The notes below the pieces were generated by a model. That model was not told the origin of the DNA and did not search any database. It saw only the letters and a list, made by a program, of their open reading frames with translations. From the NCBI RefSeq assembly GCF_002994745.2, contig NC_037093.1, positions 43,070,384-43,134,383 on the forward strand: a stretch of 64,000 nt of DNA, written 5' to 3'. The position numbers and the translations under genes were made by a program. The number at the start of each line of letters is the position of its first letter. Position 1 is the stretch's first letter. The DNA comes from Rosa chinensis. Its lineage: Eukaryota > Streptophyta > Magnoliopsida > Rosales > Rosaceae. This document shows positions 22,491-32,100 of this stretch, one piece after another.

Positions 22491-24111
22491 TTCTTCTTTG
22501 TGATTTGTGAAAAAGGATGGAAGAGCTTGTAGATGTTGTTTTGTTTACAACTTAGATTGATGAGTTGCTTTCTATTTGTAGCTGCGTAATATATAGGATT
22601 GGGAAGGGGAACATGGAATCTCATCCCACCCCAATCACTAGTGAGAGGTAACATGATTTCGATTTGGATCTAACTGTTCACTAAGAAATGTTTTTGCAGT
22701 GTCTCTTCCTACACCAGCATGCCAACTCATCACCTGATACATTTTGGATATAAAATCTCAAATTGATTCACTGATAATCAATTTATTGGACAGCGATTGC
22801 ACGAGTGACATTGAATGCCTGTGTTTACTTGCATATGGTGATGCGAAAACCATGCATCTTATGTATATACAATTAGTTAATTAGTCTTATTTAGCCTGTT
22901 GTCCCTAATAGAAAACCAGAACAGTTATCATTGTAATTAAATGAAATAGTCTTATGTACTTGTCACGCGTAATGGGGTTTCTGATCTGAGCCTGCCATGT
23001 GATATTATCAGTTTATCTGTGTTTAAATTTATATCCTGGATATAAATGGTAATTGGCTTGAGGACAATAACCGATTTGAGTTTCTGACAACCCTTTTTTA
23101 TTTTCTTTTCTTTCTTTCAGAGAAGAGAAGACTTTTTCAGTTGAATGTAAGTCCAGTCTAGTACTACAGGGGGAAAAGAGAAAATATCCCATCCTTTTTC
23201 AATAGAAGAAGATGGTAAGATGGTTCACATTTGGCCAAATGTTATCTGAGATGTTTATGAACTGTTCCTCCATCTGTGGCATTAGTATAGTAGTATTTGA
23301 ACAGAGAAGGCACGAGTCACGAGTGGATTGACATACTTTGCTCATTTCGAAGAAAAAGGCAATATCTGTTAATTTCTTTCTCATGTGCATTTAATAATTT
23401 TTTTTTCTGTGCTATTTGGCTTCGAAATCCTACAAGGCAAAAATGAAGCCACCTCTCTAGTCCCATAAAACCAGAATAAAAAATGCTTATGATGAATTCA
23501 ATCCAATATCTCATTTTGATTCTTTCAGAAATTGTCCCTCGAACAGAAAACGGCCGCTATATAATCATTTACAGCTTAATGTATGTGTTAATCCTCGTTT
23601 TCTTTGAATACCATTAGTTGTTGATTATTGATTATTATCTTCCATGAGACATTTGGAATCTTAGCAGTCTTGCCAATTGATATAAGTTGTTAGCAAAATT
23701 CCATTTAGAGCCTTAAAATCTCCTATAATTTACCTTTCAGAATCTCCATTGACATTGTAAAATTTACGTTTTAGAGGTCCTTCATTGAGAGGCTGCTTTT
23801 TGACCGTTCCTTGTGACAATAACAGTTCCATTCATTTTCATCTTATAATTGGACCATAAAGAGATTATTTACTTCATTTATTTTTATACTGAGTTCAAGA
23901 CTAGCATGAATTCTGATCAGTAACTCAGTATGAAACTACAAATTAACCATCTGGTGGCCGGGCACCAAACTGAATTCCTCGTAACTAATCAAAAAGAGTT
24001 GTGGAAATTGAAGCGAAATAGTATGTCATTTGGTGTATATCAATTTGATATATGAAGATCTACACATGTATATATGTTTTTCATGTACAAAATCGATCAA
24101 AAAGCTAGTGT
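22491..24111. other. Spacer between DUF241 copies 4 and 5
   Basis: Non-coding, 1.6 kb. It shares the array blocks: GATCTGAGCCTGCCATGTGA near 22983, CAGTTGAATGTAAGTCC near 23137, CACGAGTGGATTGACAT near 23319, and GGAATCTTAGCAGTCTTG near 23652. Confidence 0.65.
22587..22597 (-). promoter_or_regulatory. TATA-like box of DUF241 copy 4
   Basis: Minus-strand CTATATATTAC about 100 bp upstream of the start codon, aligned with those of copies 2 and 3. Confidence 0.6.
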
Positions 24112-24950
24112 CTAGTGGTTGAGGATGTTGAGTAGGGAGACTCTTGTTTTTATCAATTGCCTAAATAGGCACTCGAGTCCTTTTTGGTCTTGGATCGATG
24201 CATGACGTACTCCAGATTGTTAAGCTGGTTTTGTGCATTGTCTAAACTCTTGTGTGACTTCAATGCAGCATCCACCTCTGCAAATTGGTTTACTTCTGCT
24301 TCTTCCTCACAAGCTACTCTTTTTGACTGCATCATCTTGGATATAAATGACCAGCTGCTTGATACCTTTGGCCCAGAGATGAAGGACCATATTGGTTCAA
24401 ACACTGTTCGAGTGACTGCTTCAACTTCTCTCAGCTTGCTAATATTGGCGATTGTCTCTTGGTCCTTGTTGAGGGAAGAGAAATTGGATTTGTTTTCCAT
24501 TTCCTTCAAATTCCCCATAGCCTTGTGGAGTGGCTCTTTCACCATCTTCCTGGAGGTTAAGTATTTCCTAACTTCACTTGCGAGTACATCAGATTCTCCT
24601 CCTCCTCTTCTTCGGACGATTGACTGAAGGTTCTGAATGCATTCCTTGGTTGGCAACAAGGCATCTTTGGCAGTGCTGCAAATATCCAAGAGCCTGAGAG
24701 AGCCATCTAATAGTTCATTAGCCCATTTTTCATGCTTCTCTTGGGCTAAGGCTTGTTGGGTGAGTGGCAATTGAAGCAATATATCAACACAATCATGCAA
24801 GTCTTGCGGACAATTTAGTTGGTGGCTTATTGATGATGATGATGTGGAGGTGGCTTCGAAAGACGTCAATCTGCACAATTGTTCATCAACTTCTTGAATG
24901 AGAGGGTGTGACCTGGAGGGGAAGCTGTTAGAGCGAGTGTGGTAAGCCAT
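24112..24950 (-). pseudogene. DUF241 gene copy 5, frameshifted C-terminus and no TATA box
   Basis: Starts MAYHTRSNSFPSRSHP and keeps most family blocks up to about residue 250 (QNQLNNLEYVMHRSK). Indels near 24180-24215 (extra bases around GATCGATGCATGACGTAC) shift the frame. The open protein ends ...KTKKDSSAYLGN at 24153, and the family tail LIKTRVSLLNI is left in another frame, ending at 24112. Upstream, the 25-bp stretch that holds the TATA-like box in copies 2-4 is missing (about 25030-25040). A shortened 265-residue protein is still possible, but the missing tail and promoter suggest decay. Confidence 0.75.
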
Positions 24951-25528
24951 TTCTTTTTTGTGATTTGTGAGATGATAGAAGACTTTTTAGTTGATGTACA
25001 ATTGAAACTGATCGATGAGTTCTTTCCTCTATTGCAGGTTTAGGAGGGGGACAAGGAATCTCATCCACTTCAATCAATATTAAGAGGTAACATGATTTCG
25101 ATTTGGATCTTTATGTTCTGCAGGCAATGTTCACCCAATGTCTCTTGCTAACCGGCATACCATCTCATGAATTGATTCATTTTGCATTTAAAATGTGAGA
25201 GTATGAACGAACATACGTGGAGAGCGGTTGGACAACGATTGCACGAGTGACATTAACCCTGTGTCTACTAATGCTTGGAGCGGCAAATACCATGCAACTT
25301 GACCACCCTTGCTACATGTTTAAGTCTTATAATACTTGATTAGGCTGATTAATACATTTTTTATTCATCTTGTGCGTTTCGGGTCCTTGACGCAATTGTT
25401 GCACAAGGAGGCAAGATCATCAGTCTGCATTAATTTGTGTGCTTGCATTGTGTATTCCAAAAATGGTCAGCAGTTAGATGAATTGGCTTGTTTCCCCAAC
25501 AGAAAGAGAACCAGAACAATCTCGACTA
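24951..25528. other. Upstream flank of DUF241 copy 5
   Basis: Non-coding. It holds the shared CAGGCAATGTTCACCCAATG block (about 25121) and the GCACGAGTGACATTAACCC block (about 25240). It ends in the GACTA TSD of Copia-2 (25524-25528). The TATA-like box found in copies 2-4 is absent. Confidence 0.65.
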
Positions 25529-25706
25529 TGTTGAAGGATATCGACATAATGTGTGCCTTTACAAACTAGGGTTTAGGATTGTAATAGGAAAGTGTTATAG
25601 GTATTCAATTGTATTCGGATTCTCTTACCTTTTGTATACCTTGTAACTCCCTATATAAGGGCTCCTATTATCAATAATAAACACACAATTCCATTCTCCT
25701 ACAACA
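25529..25706 (+). repeat. 5' LTR of Copia-2
   Basis: 178 bp, TG...CA, with CTATATAAGG (25651-25660) as TATA box and AATAATAAAC just after. Confidence 0.95.
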
Positions 25707-25721
25707 CGTTATCAGCACGAG
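25707..25721 (+). other. Primer-binding site of Copia-2
   Basis: CGTTATCAGCACGAG, abutting the LTR and identical to that of Copia-1. It complements the anticodon arm of tRNA-Ile(IAU), allowing inosine to pair with C, rather than a tRNA 3' end. Confidence 0.65.
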
Positions 25722-26383
25722 TTCTAACCCTAGCCGAAAAAAAACCTAAACTGCTGCAAGCTTTGCAGCCTCCTACGCCCAGCCTTGCTGCCCCTACCAG
25801 CCCCACTGCAGCCCTAGCCGCAAGCCTGCAACAAGCCAGCCTCCTGCCGACCTGCTGCCGCAGCCTCCAGCCCACGCACTGCTGCTGTCCCCGCAGCCCC
25901 TGCACATCGCCTGCACACCACCTGCGCACCCGCGCCCTGCGTCCTGCACAGCCCGCGCTGCACACCTACCTGTGTCCCTGCACAATCCGCGCTGCACACC
26001 AGCCCGCACCGCTCAGCCTCCACGCAAGCCCACTGCCGCAGCCTCTGCTGCTTCTACCTTCTGTCGCAAATCCCCGCAACAGCAACTCCTACAACTATAA
26101 AAAAAAAAATTAAAAAAAAAGGGGAAGGGAGAAGGGCAGCCCACCAACTGCAAATTTCCAACTAGATTCCGGAAATCCTAATTTAGCTACACGCCTACAT
26201 CAACACGCGCGTGTATAAAGAATCGTGAAGCAAACCTTCAAATTGCCAAGTAAGTTTTGTGATTAAAGTTCCTGCATTTTTTGTCTTTTAAATTCCATTA
26301 TTTGCTGCAGGTTTTGAAATATACGAACATAGGTTCGATTAATTGATAAGCGGAATTGTGGGGATTCACGCTTAACAAACTAA
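25722..26383 (+). other. Copia-2 leader, GC-rich part
   Basis: Untranslated leader. About 25740-26095 is unusually rich in C (GCCTGCACACC-type runs). Its open frame is a low-complexity Pro/Ala/Ser/Cys sequence and is not called. The GCGCGTGT block near 26205 matches Copia-1 near 10030. Confidence 0.75.
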
Positions 26384-26515
26384 GAGCGTTTGTAATCAAT
26401 GAACTAAGAGTGTTCATAATAAACGAACTAAGAGCGTTCGTATGAACTAAGAGTGTTCGTATGAACTAAGAGTGTTCATAATGCTTGGACTAAGAGCGTC
26501 CATAAGCACCAAATT
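26384..26515 (+). repeat. Leader repeats, GAACTAAGAGYGTTC
   Basis: About six units of GAACTAAGAGYGTTC type, matching the repeats in the Copia-1 leader. Confidence 0.85.
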
Positions 26516-26660
26516 GTGACCATATTAAAACATCATTGTTTGGTCTAATCCAAAATATTCTTGGAAATCTATTTCTTGGTAGCATTAAGGTGCGGAAATC
26601 TTACATTAGTTGTCGTGGAAGTTTTTACTCCGAAACTAATCTATTCTCCTTCACCTTTGA

Positions 26661-27417
26661 ATGTCGAATGCAAACGTGCAAAAACCAGACTTCACTAAAC
26701 CAGATTCAAATGACATTTGTTATCACCGATGGGTGAATAACATCAAGAATCACCTCACTATTAATGAGATTCTGTGGAGAAGAGCTCACAGACTAAAGAT
26801 TAATTGAGAAAAATACTCTCAACCTTCCCCGTCTCAGCGTTAATGATTGCCAAGCAATATAGGCTTGTGTGCAATGCTAGATGGATTACGAGGTTTCATC
26901 AACTTATGTCATTTACTGAGTAAGTTGACAACATACTCGTGACAAACCATAATTCAAAGGCCCGTTGGAACTAAGAGCGTTCACGAGGCGAATTATAATA
27001 GCGCACCGAAAGAAGGGTGCAAGGAGCGGAACCCTAAAAGTTAGAGGATAACAAAATGGACTTGTGGGTCCATACAAACCGCCCTACAAAGGAAGGAAAA
27101 TCTCGAGATACGTAGACACATGGCAACATTGGCCAACGTGGGATCCATGGAGGATGTCCAAATGCACAAGGTGCATCTCAATTAATGGGTGAGGTAATGC
27201 TATAGATGTGGATCTTCAGAGCATTGGTTTAAGCACTAAAATGCGAGTGGAAAAACAAAAGCTGCATAATACAAGGTGTATAAAAGATATGAGAGAGCAT
27301 GAGGCTCATCTCGCAACCGAAGGAGATGATGGAGATGACAATGACGTCAATCTCATCATTACGGACTTCAAATCTGGCGAGGAAAACAACAATGTTGATG
27401 CCGCAGATTTTGATTAA
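26661..27417 (+). pseudogene. Broken Copia gag of Copia-2
   Basis: Starts ATGTCGAATG, aligned with the Copia-1 gag start, and ends in the same ...D-F-D-stop context. Internal deletions and frameshifts leave only a 69-residue C-terminal open piece (27208-27417), ending NVDAADFD. It is about 350 bp shorter than the Copia-1 gag, and the CCHC knuckle is damaged (only CGSSEHWFKH-like traces near 27210). Confidence 0.82.
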
Positions 27418-28865
27418 ATAGTCTTTCATTTTCCAAGAATTATGTAATGGCAATTGTGCCTTAATGAATAAATGACATTTGGTTTTAACTCTTTCTCACT
27501 AGAATATGATGTCTAGGAAAGTAATTGAGATTAGTGGTACTTAAGAGAGCCTCGCTCCACCGACCTCTCTCTCTACGTCCCTGGTCATATTTGATTGGAA
27601 TTACCAAAAGGATTGAGTGACTACAATTTGTCTACATTTCATTTTATTTGGATTAGATTTGATCAAGAAACTTTGATGCAATCATTGGCTATTAATAAAG
27701 TGTCAATTCTTTAATGTCTTGGACATACCTTAATTCGAACTTTATTTGAAGGATATAAGAGCCAATGGTTTTCATGTGGAAACACACTGTGAGAATGGAC
27801 AAGAGTTCCTTTGCATCACTTCTAATGACTACGGACATAAACGAGTATTAGAGAAACTTATGTGTCGCTCTAGTGGGTTGTATGCAACCACTATTCGAGT
27901 TATTGAATCCAACCATGTCATGAGAGACGACTTATGGGATTCTGACACATATAGGCTTTGACATGATGATCCGTGTATTAAAGACTTTACACGGACATCC
28001 ATTTTCAAAACGAAGAAAAGTAAGAACCAAGAATTGGTTCGAGGAGTTGCACATGTGCCTCATGGCGCCATGATTGTGCAAAGACCGGCCATACATGGCC
28101 GGCGCCGCCTACCCCCTGCAGCAAATACATGGCATTGACGCCATAAACTCCTCTCTCTACTTCTCAAGTCTATTGTGACATTGTGGCTTAACCAAAACCT
28201 TCATTGGTTGATTATAAGGCCCATGTTTCATTCTGTAAAGCCTGTTATTTAGGATTGAGACCATCCTATGCAAAGGAGATTGAGGAAATAATTCCATTCT
28301 CACAAAGAATCAAAGGGAATTCTGTGGATTTGATCAACCAACTTGTGGACCGTATAGATGTTTTATGGTGTTGGTTGATACGCAAACACGCTGGTCCCGT
28401 GTTGTGCCATTATCCACTCATAATGCTGCTTATACTACACTCCTAGCACATAACATATGGCTACGGGCTCACTACCCAGATCATCTCATTCAGTCAATTT
28501 GACTTGATAATGCTAGAGAGTTTACATCGAAAATTTTCGATGACTATTGCATATCATTGGGTATTGATATCTAGTATCATATTCTCATGTACACAACTAA
28601 CTGGTCTCGCGAAAAAGCCATATTAAACGACTACGATGGTAGCCCGAACATTGGTAATGCGCACCAATATTTCCGCTTGGGTTATGCAATATCGCATGCA
28701 GCTATGCTAATTCATCTACGACTCATAGCAGCCACTCAACTTTTATTTGCATTACAACTAGTGACTGGGTTCGAGTCTAATATCTCGTATTTATGCATAT
28801 TTGAGTGTGCGGTTCATGTGCCAATTGTGCCGCCACAGCGCATCAACATGAGTCATTGCAACGAA

Positions 28866-28902
<37 letters not shown>

Positions 28903-30910
28903 GACATGAGTCTCCAACTATAAGTCCGCTATGTAGAACCCTTGACAGACGATCTCTATTTCGCTAGATTTGCGAATTGCATGTCACTTTGATGAGACAG
29001 TCTTCCCGACGTTAGGGGGAGATTAGAACGTCAATGTTCAACAGGAACGACAGGAATTGTCGTGGTCTGTCCCCACTATGTCTCATCTTGATCCCTTAAA
29101 AGTGACGAGATCACATATACCTGCTGCAAACATGCCTGCAAGGATTGATGTCCCCACAAGAGGACATGGTGCCACCCAGAGAAGATGGGTACTGCACCAC
29201 TACCATGGATGGTGGTATGGTGACGCCACAAAGGTGGCATAATGGCGTCATAGGCCATGGGTTCCGCTAGAGAGAGTAGGAGACCCATAGGTTTGATGGA
29301 TTCTCGCCCTAAGAAGAGAGCGAGTTTGGCACAACTTGATCCATTGATCGTTGATACTCAAAATCCGTCTCATGAGAATATTTTGGATTGTGGTTATGTC
29401 TAAGAGACATCGTTGGGGGACGCCTCAATGTTAGAACCAATTCCTGAGAATATAGAGATCTCTACGAACTACACTTGTGTACATGAGGACGTGGAATTGT
29501 TGAGACCAATGACATCGAACCTTACTTCATTGAAGAATGCCAACGTAGAGAAAATTGGCCTAAATGGAAAGATGCGATCCAGGTTGAATTGGATTCACTA
29601 ACGAAGAGGAAGGATTTCGGGCTTGAGATGCCAACACCTCCTAACATAATACCTGTTGACATTAATAGGTCTTCGTTAGATAGCGTGATGAGAAAAAGAG
29701 ATGGTAATCTCGCCTTATGGCGTAAGGTTTCTCACAACGCCCTGGAATCGACTACGACAAGACATATTCTCTCATAATGGATATCATTGCACTCCACTAC
29801 CTTGTCAGTTTGGTAGTTTCCAAATAACTGAACATGCAGCTTATGAATGTGGTCACTATGTATCTTTATGGGGATCTAGATATGGAATATAATGAAGGTT
29901 CTTGTGTACTTCATTTACCCAAATCAAGTGGCTCTTGACCACGGAGCGCGTTTGCAATGAGAGTGAAACGCTCGCTAAAGTGACTACTTGATTGGGAAGG
30001 GATATGATGAACTATGCCCACGTGTTTCCATGGCAAGTTTCGGATTTGCAATTGTCGCGGTTTATATTGATAAACATAATTAGAACCCTTGAGAGTTAAG
30101 GGAAACCGCTGAACACCTGAAATCCGAGTTTGAGAGGAAGGACCTTGGGAGAACACGGTTTTGTCTAGATTCAGAACTTATATACCGTGTCAATAGACAT
30201 TTTTGATTAAGTTAAAGATGCACCATGGTCGTTTGTAGTCTTGGCCCTAAAAGGGATCCGTTTCGTCCCAGGGATGATGACGAAGACGTGTTAATAGCAG
30301 AAGTGCTTACTTATGTACAATAGGCGCATTATTATACTTAACACAATACAAGACCGGACACCTCAATTATTATGAACTTGTTGGCTAGACATAGCCCCGC
30401 GCCAACGCAACGCCATTAGATTGGTATAAAGACAATCTTTCGATATTTGAGAGGTACGATTGATATAGGCTTGTTCTATCCCTATAGAGAAAAGAGATGA
30501 CGGAAGTGTGGGATCGGACCCCACAAGGCAAAATGCCACCTTCCGTGCTCCTCCTCCCCTCCATCAAAATGACAACAAGCATTTCTAAATATTGAAGTGA
30601 ACCAAATCCGATCAGAGGATAATGTAGCGGACTTATTTACTAAGTCATTACCAAAATCCACCTTCGAGAAACATGTGAAGAGCATCGGATTAAGAAAGTT
30701 ATCCGAACTCCAATGATTGTAGCAATCCGGGGGAGATATTGACATCAGGGGGAGGAATGATGTCTACATGTTCGATCTCAAAGAGTGAAGGACGTGTTGT
30801 GCTATTTTTGTCCTTCGACCAGGGTTATTTTTGTCCCACAGGGTTTTTGTTACCTGGCAAGGTTTTTAGCGAGGCAACAATCAAAGCGTCATCACCAAGT
30901 TTGAGCGGCA
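27418..30910 (+). pseudogene. Degenerate Copia pol of Copia-2
   Basis: About 330 bp after the gag stop show no protease motif and look non-coding (ATTAATAAAGTG near 27690). Recognisable blocks follow. A GAG-pre-integrase piece is at 27746-27961 (DIRANGFHVETHCENGQEF). Integrase pieces are at about 28200-28970 (VDYKAHVSFCKACYLG, RLDNAREFTSKIFDDYC in shifted frames). RT/RNase H remnants run from 29400 to 30700. The RT catalytic site near 30060-30082 reads V-Y-I-D-K-H-N, not Y-V-D-D. Many stops occur. A (TA)n expansion at 28868-28895 lies within integrase-like sequence. Confidence 0.87.
28868..28896. repeat. TA microsatellite in Copia-2 pol
   Basis: (AT)n run, about 28 bp, in integrase-derived sequence. 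The Copia-1 counterpart is much shorter (near 7060-7070). Confidence 0.85.
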
Positions 30911-30920
30911 CAAGGGGGAG

Positions 30921-31098
30921 TGTTGAAGGATATCGACATAATGTGTGTCTCTACAAACTAGGGTTTAGGATTGTAATAGGAAAGTGTTATAGGTATTCAA
31001 TTGTATTCGGATTTTCTTACCTTTTGTATACCTTGTAACTCCCTATATAAGGGCTCCTATTATCAATAATAAACACACAATTCCATTCTCCTACAACA
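30921..31098 (+). repeat. 3' LTR of Copia-2
   Basis: 178 bp, preceded by the CAAGGGGGAG polypurine tract, followed by the GACTA TSD. Confidence 0.95.
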
Positions 31099-31230
31099 GA
31101 CTATATTTAGATTCAATATGGTTAGATCTGAGCCTGCCATCTGATTGTCACTAATTAGTTTGAGCTAGTACAGTATTCTATAGATAGTAGTCTTTTTTTC
31201 TATCCAGAGCAGAGAAGACTTTTCATTTAA
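31099..31230. other. Array flank between Copia-2 and Copia-3
   Basis: Short non-coding stretch with the GATCTGAGCCTGCC block and a CAGAGAAGACTTTTCA block, both shared with other DUF241 units. It is part of array unit 6, continued at 43250. Confidence 0.65.
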
Positions 31231-32100
31231 ATTGTTCACCAAACCACTTGCCCACAAACACCAAAACAGAATGGGGTCTCTGAGCGGAAGAATCGTCATT
31301 TTTTAGACAAGGGTCGCGCCCTTCTCCTTAGTGCCAATATGCCAAAAAAACCTTTGGGGAGAGGCAGTGTTGTGTTCCTCCCATCTTATTAATCGTCTCC
31401 CATCTTCCTCTCTTCAAGGTCGTATTCCATTCGAGGTATTGTCTAGTTATGTCTCTATCCCATCTCTTAATACTCTTCCTGCTCGTGTCTTTGGTTGTGT
31501 AGCCTATGTCCATCTCTATAAGAACCAACGTTCTAAGTTAGATGCAAGGGCTCTTAAGTGTGTCTTTGTCGGGTATGGGACTCAGCAGAAAGGATACAAG
31601 TGTTATCATCCTCCCTCTCAACGATTTTATGTCACCATGGATGTGACATTCAGTGAGGATACATGTTATTTTCCACTTTCTACGACTCATTGGCAAGGGG
31701 AGCAGGGTGTTTTTTGTGAAGGACAGTGCCAAACAGGGCCAATGATCGATCGCATTATCTCAAATGATCGATCGGTTAGTGAAGAGGAAGTGTCCAATGC
31801 CCCAGAAACCAATGGCACACCTGCAGAAATAGAAAAGGTAATTGCTGAACAGAGTGTTGCGAGTTCCGAAATGGAAAAGGAAAATGCTGAATCATCTAAC
31901 TTTCGCCATGCAACTGCCGAACAGAGCATTCCAAGTTCCGAAATAGAAAAGGCAATTACTGAATCGTCTACTCTTTGCCATACAACTGCCGAATAGAGCA
32001 TTGTGAATTTTGAAACAGAAAAGACAATTGCCGAATCATCTACCCTTCAACAAGAAGCTCCTAATCAGTCAGCCTCACCCTCTCTATCAGTGGTGTCCCT
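31231..32100 (+). pseudogene. Copia-3 integrase core end, C-terminal region and linker
   Basis: The first bases encode a PQQNGVSERKNRH-like integrase block (about 31260-31300). A frame change follows near the A-run at 31345. The frame then runs open (31331-31996) through HLINRLPSSSLQGRIPFEVL, VFGCVAYVHLYKNQRSKLD and KCVFVGYG to the GKGY-type integrase C-terminus. A linker of 24-residue repeats follows and is stopped by TAG at 31994-31996; the matching codon in the other repeats is CAG. The LARD-like element interrupts the linker at 32100. Confidence 0.85.
31826..32060 (+). repeat. 72-bp in-frame repeats in Copia-3 linker
   Basis: Units begin at 31826 (42 bp, partial), 31868, 31940 and 32012, each with GAAAYAGAAAAGG-type starts. 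Spacing of 72 bp equals 24 codons, so the repeat keeps the frame. Confidence 0.85.

Larger units (their letters stand above)
25529..31098 (+). mobile_element. Copia-2: full-length Copia retrotransposon, same family as Copia-1
   Basis: 5,570 bp, with 178-bp LTRs at 25529-25706 and 30921-31098 that differ at three positions. A perfect TSD, GACTA, lies at 25524-25528 and 31099-31103. Order: 5' LTR, primer-binding site, GC-rich leader, leader repeats, broken gag, degenerate pol, CAAGGGGGAG polypurine tract (30911-30920), 3' LTR. It is opposite in orientation to Copia-1 and has no insertions. Confidence 0.95.

Noticed and set aside
25763..26113. 116-codon Pro/Ala/Cys-rich frame
   Set aside because: It sits in the C-rich Copia-2 leader between the primer-binding site and gag. 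It is compositionally driven and not kept in Copia-1.
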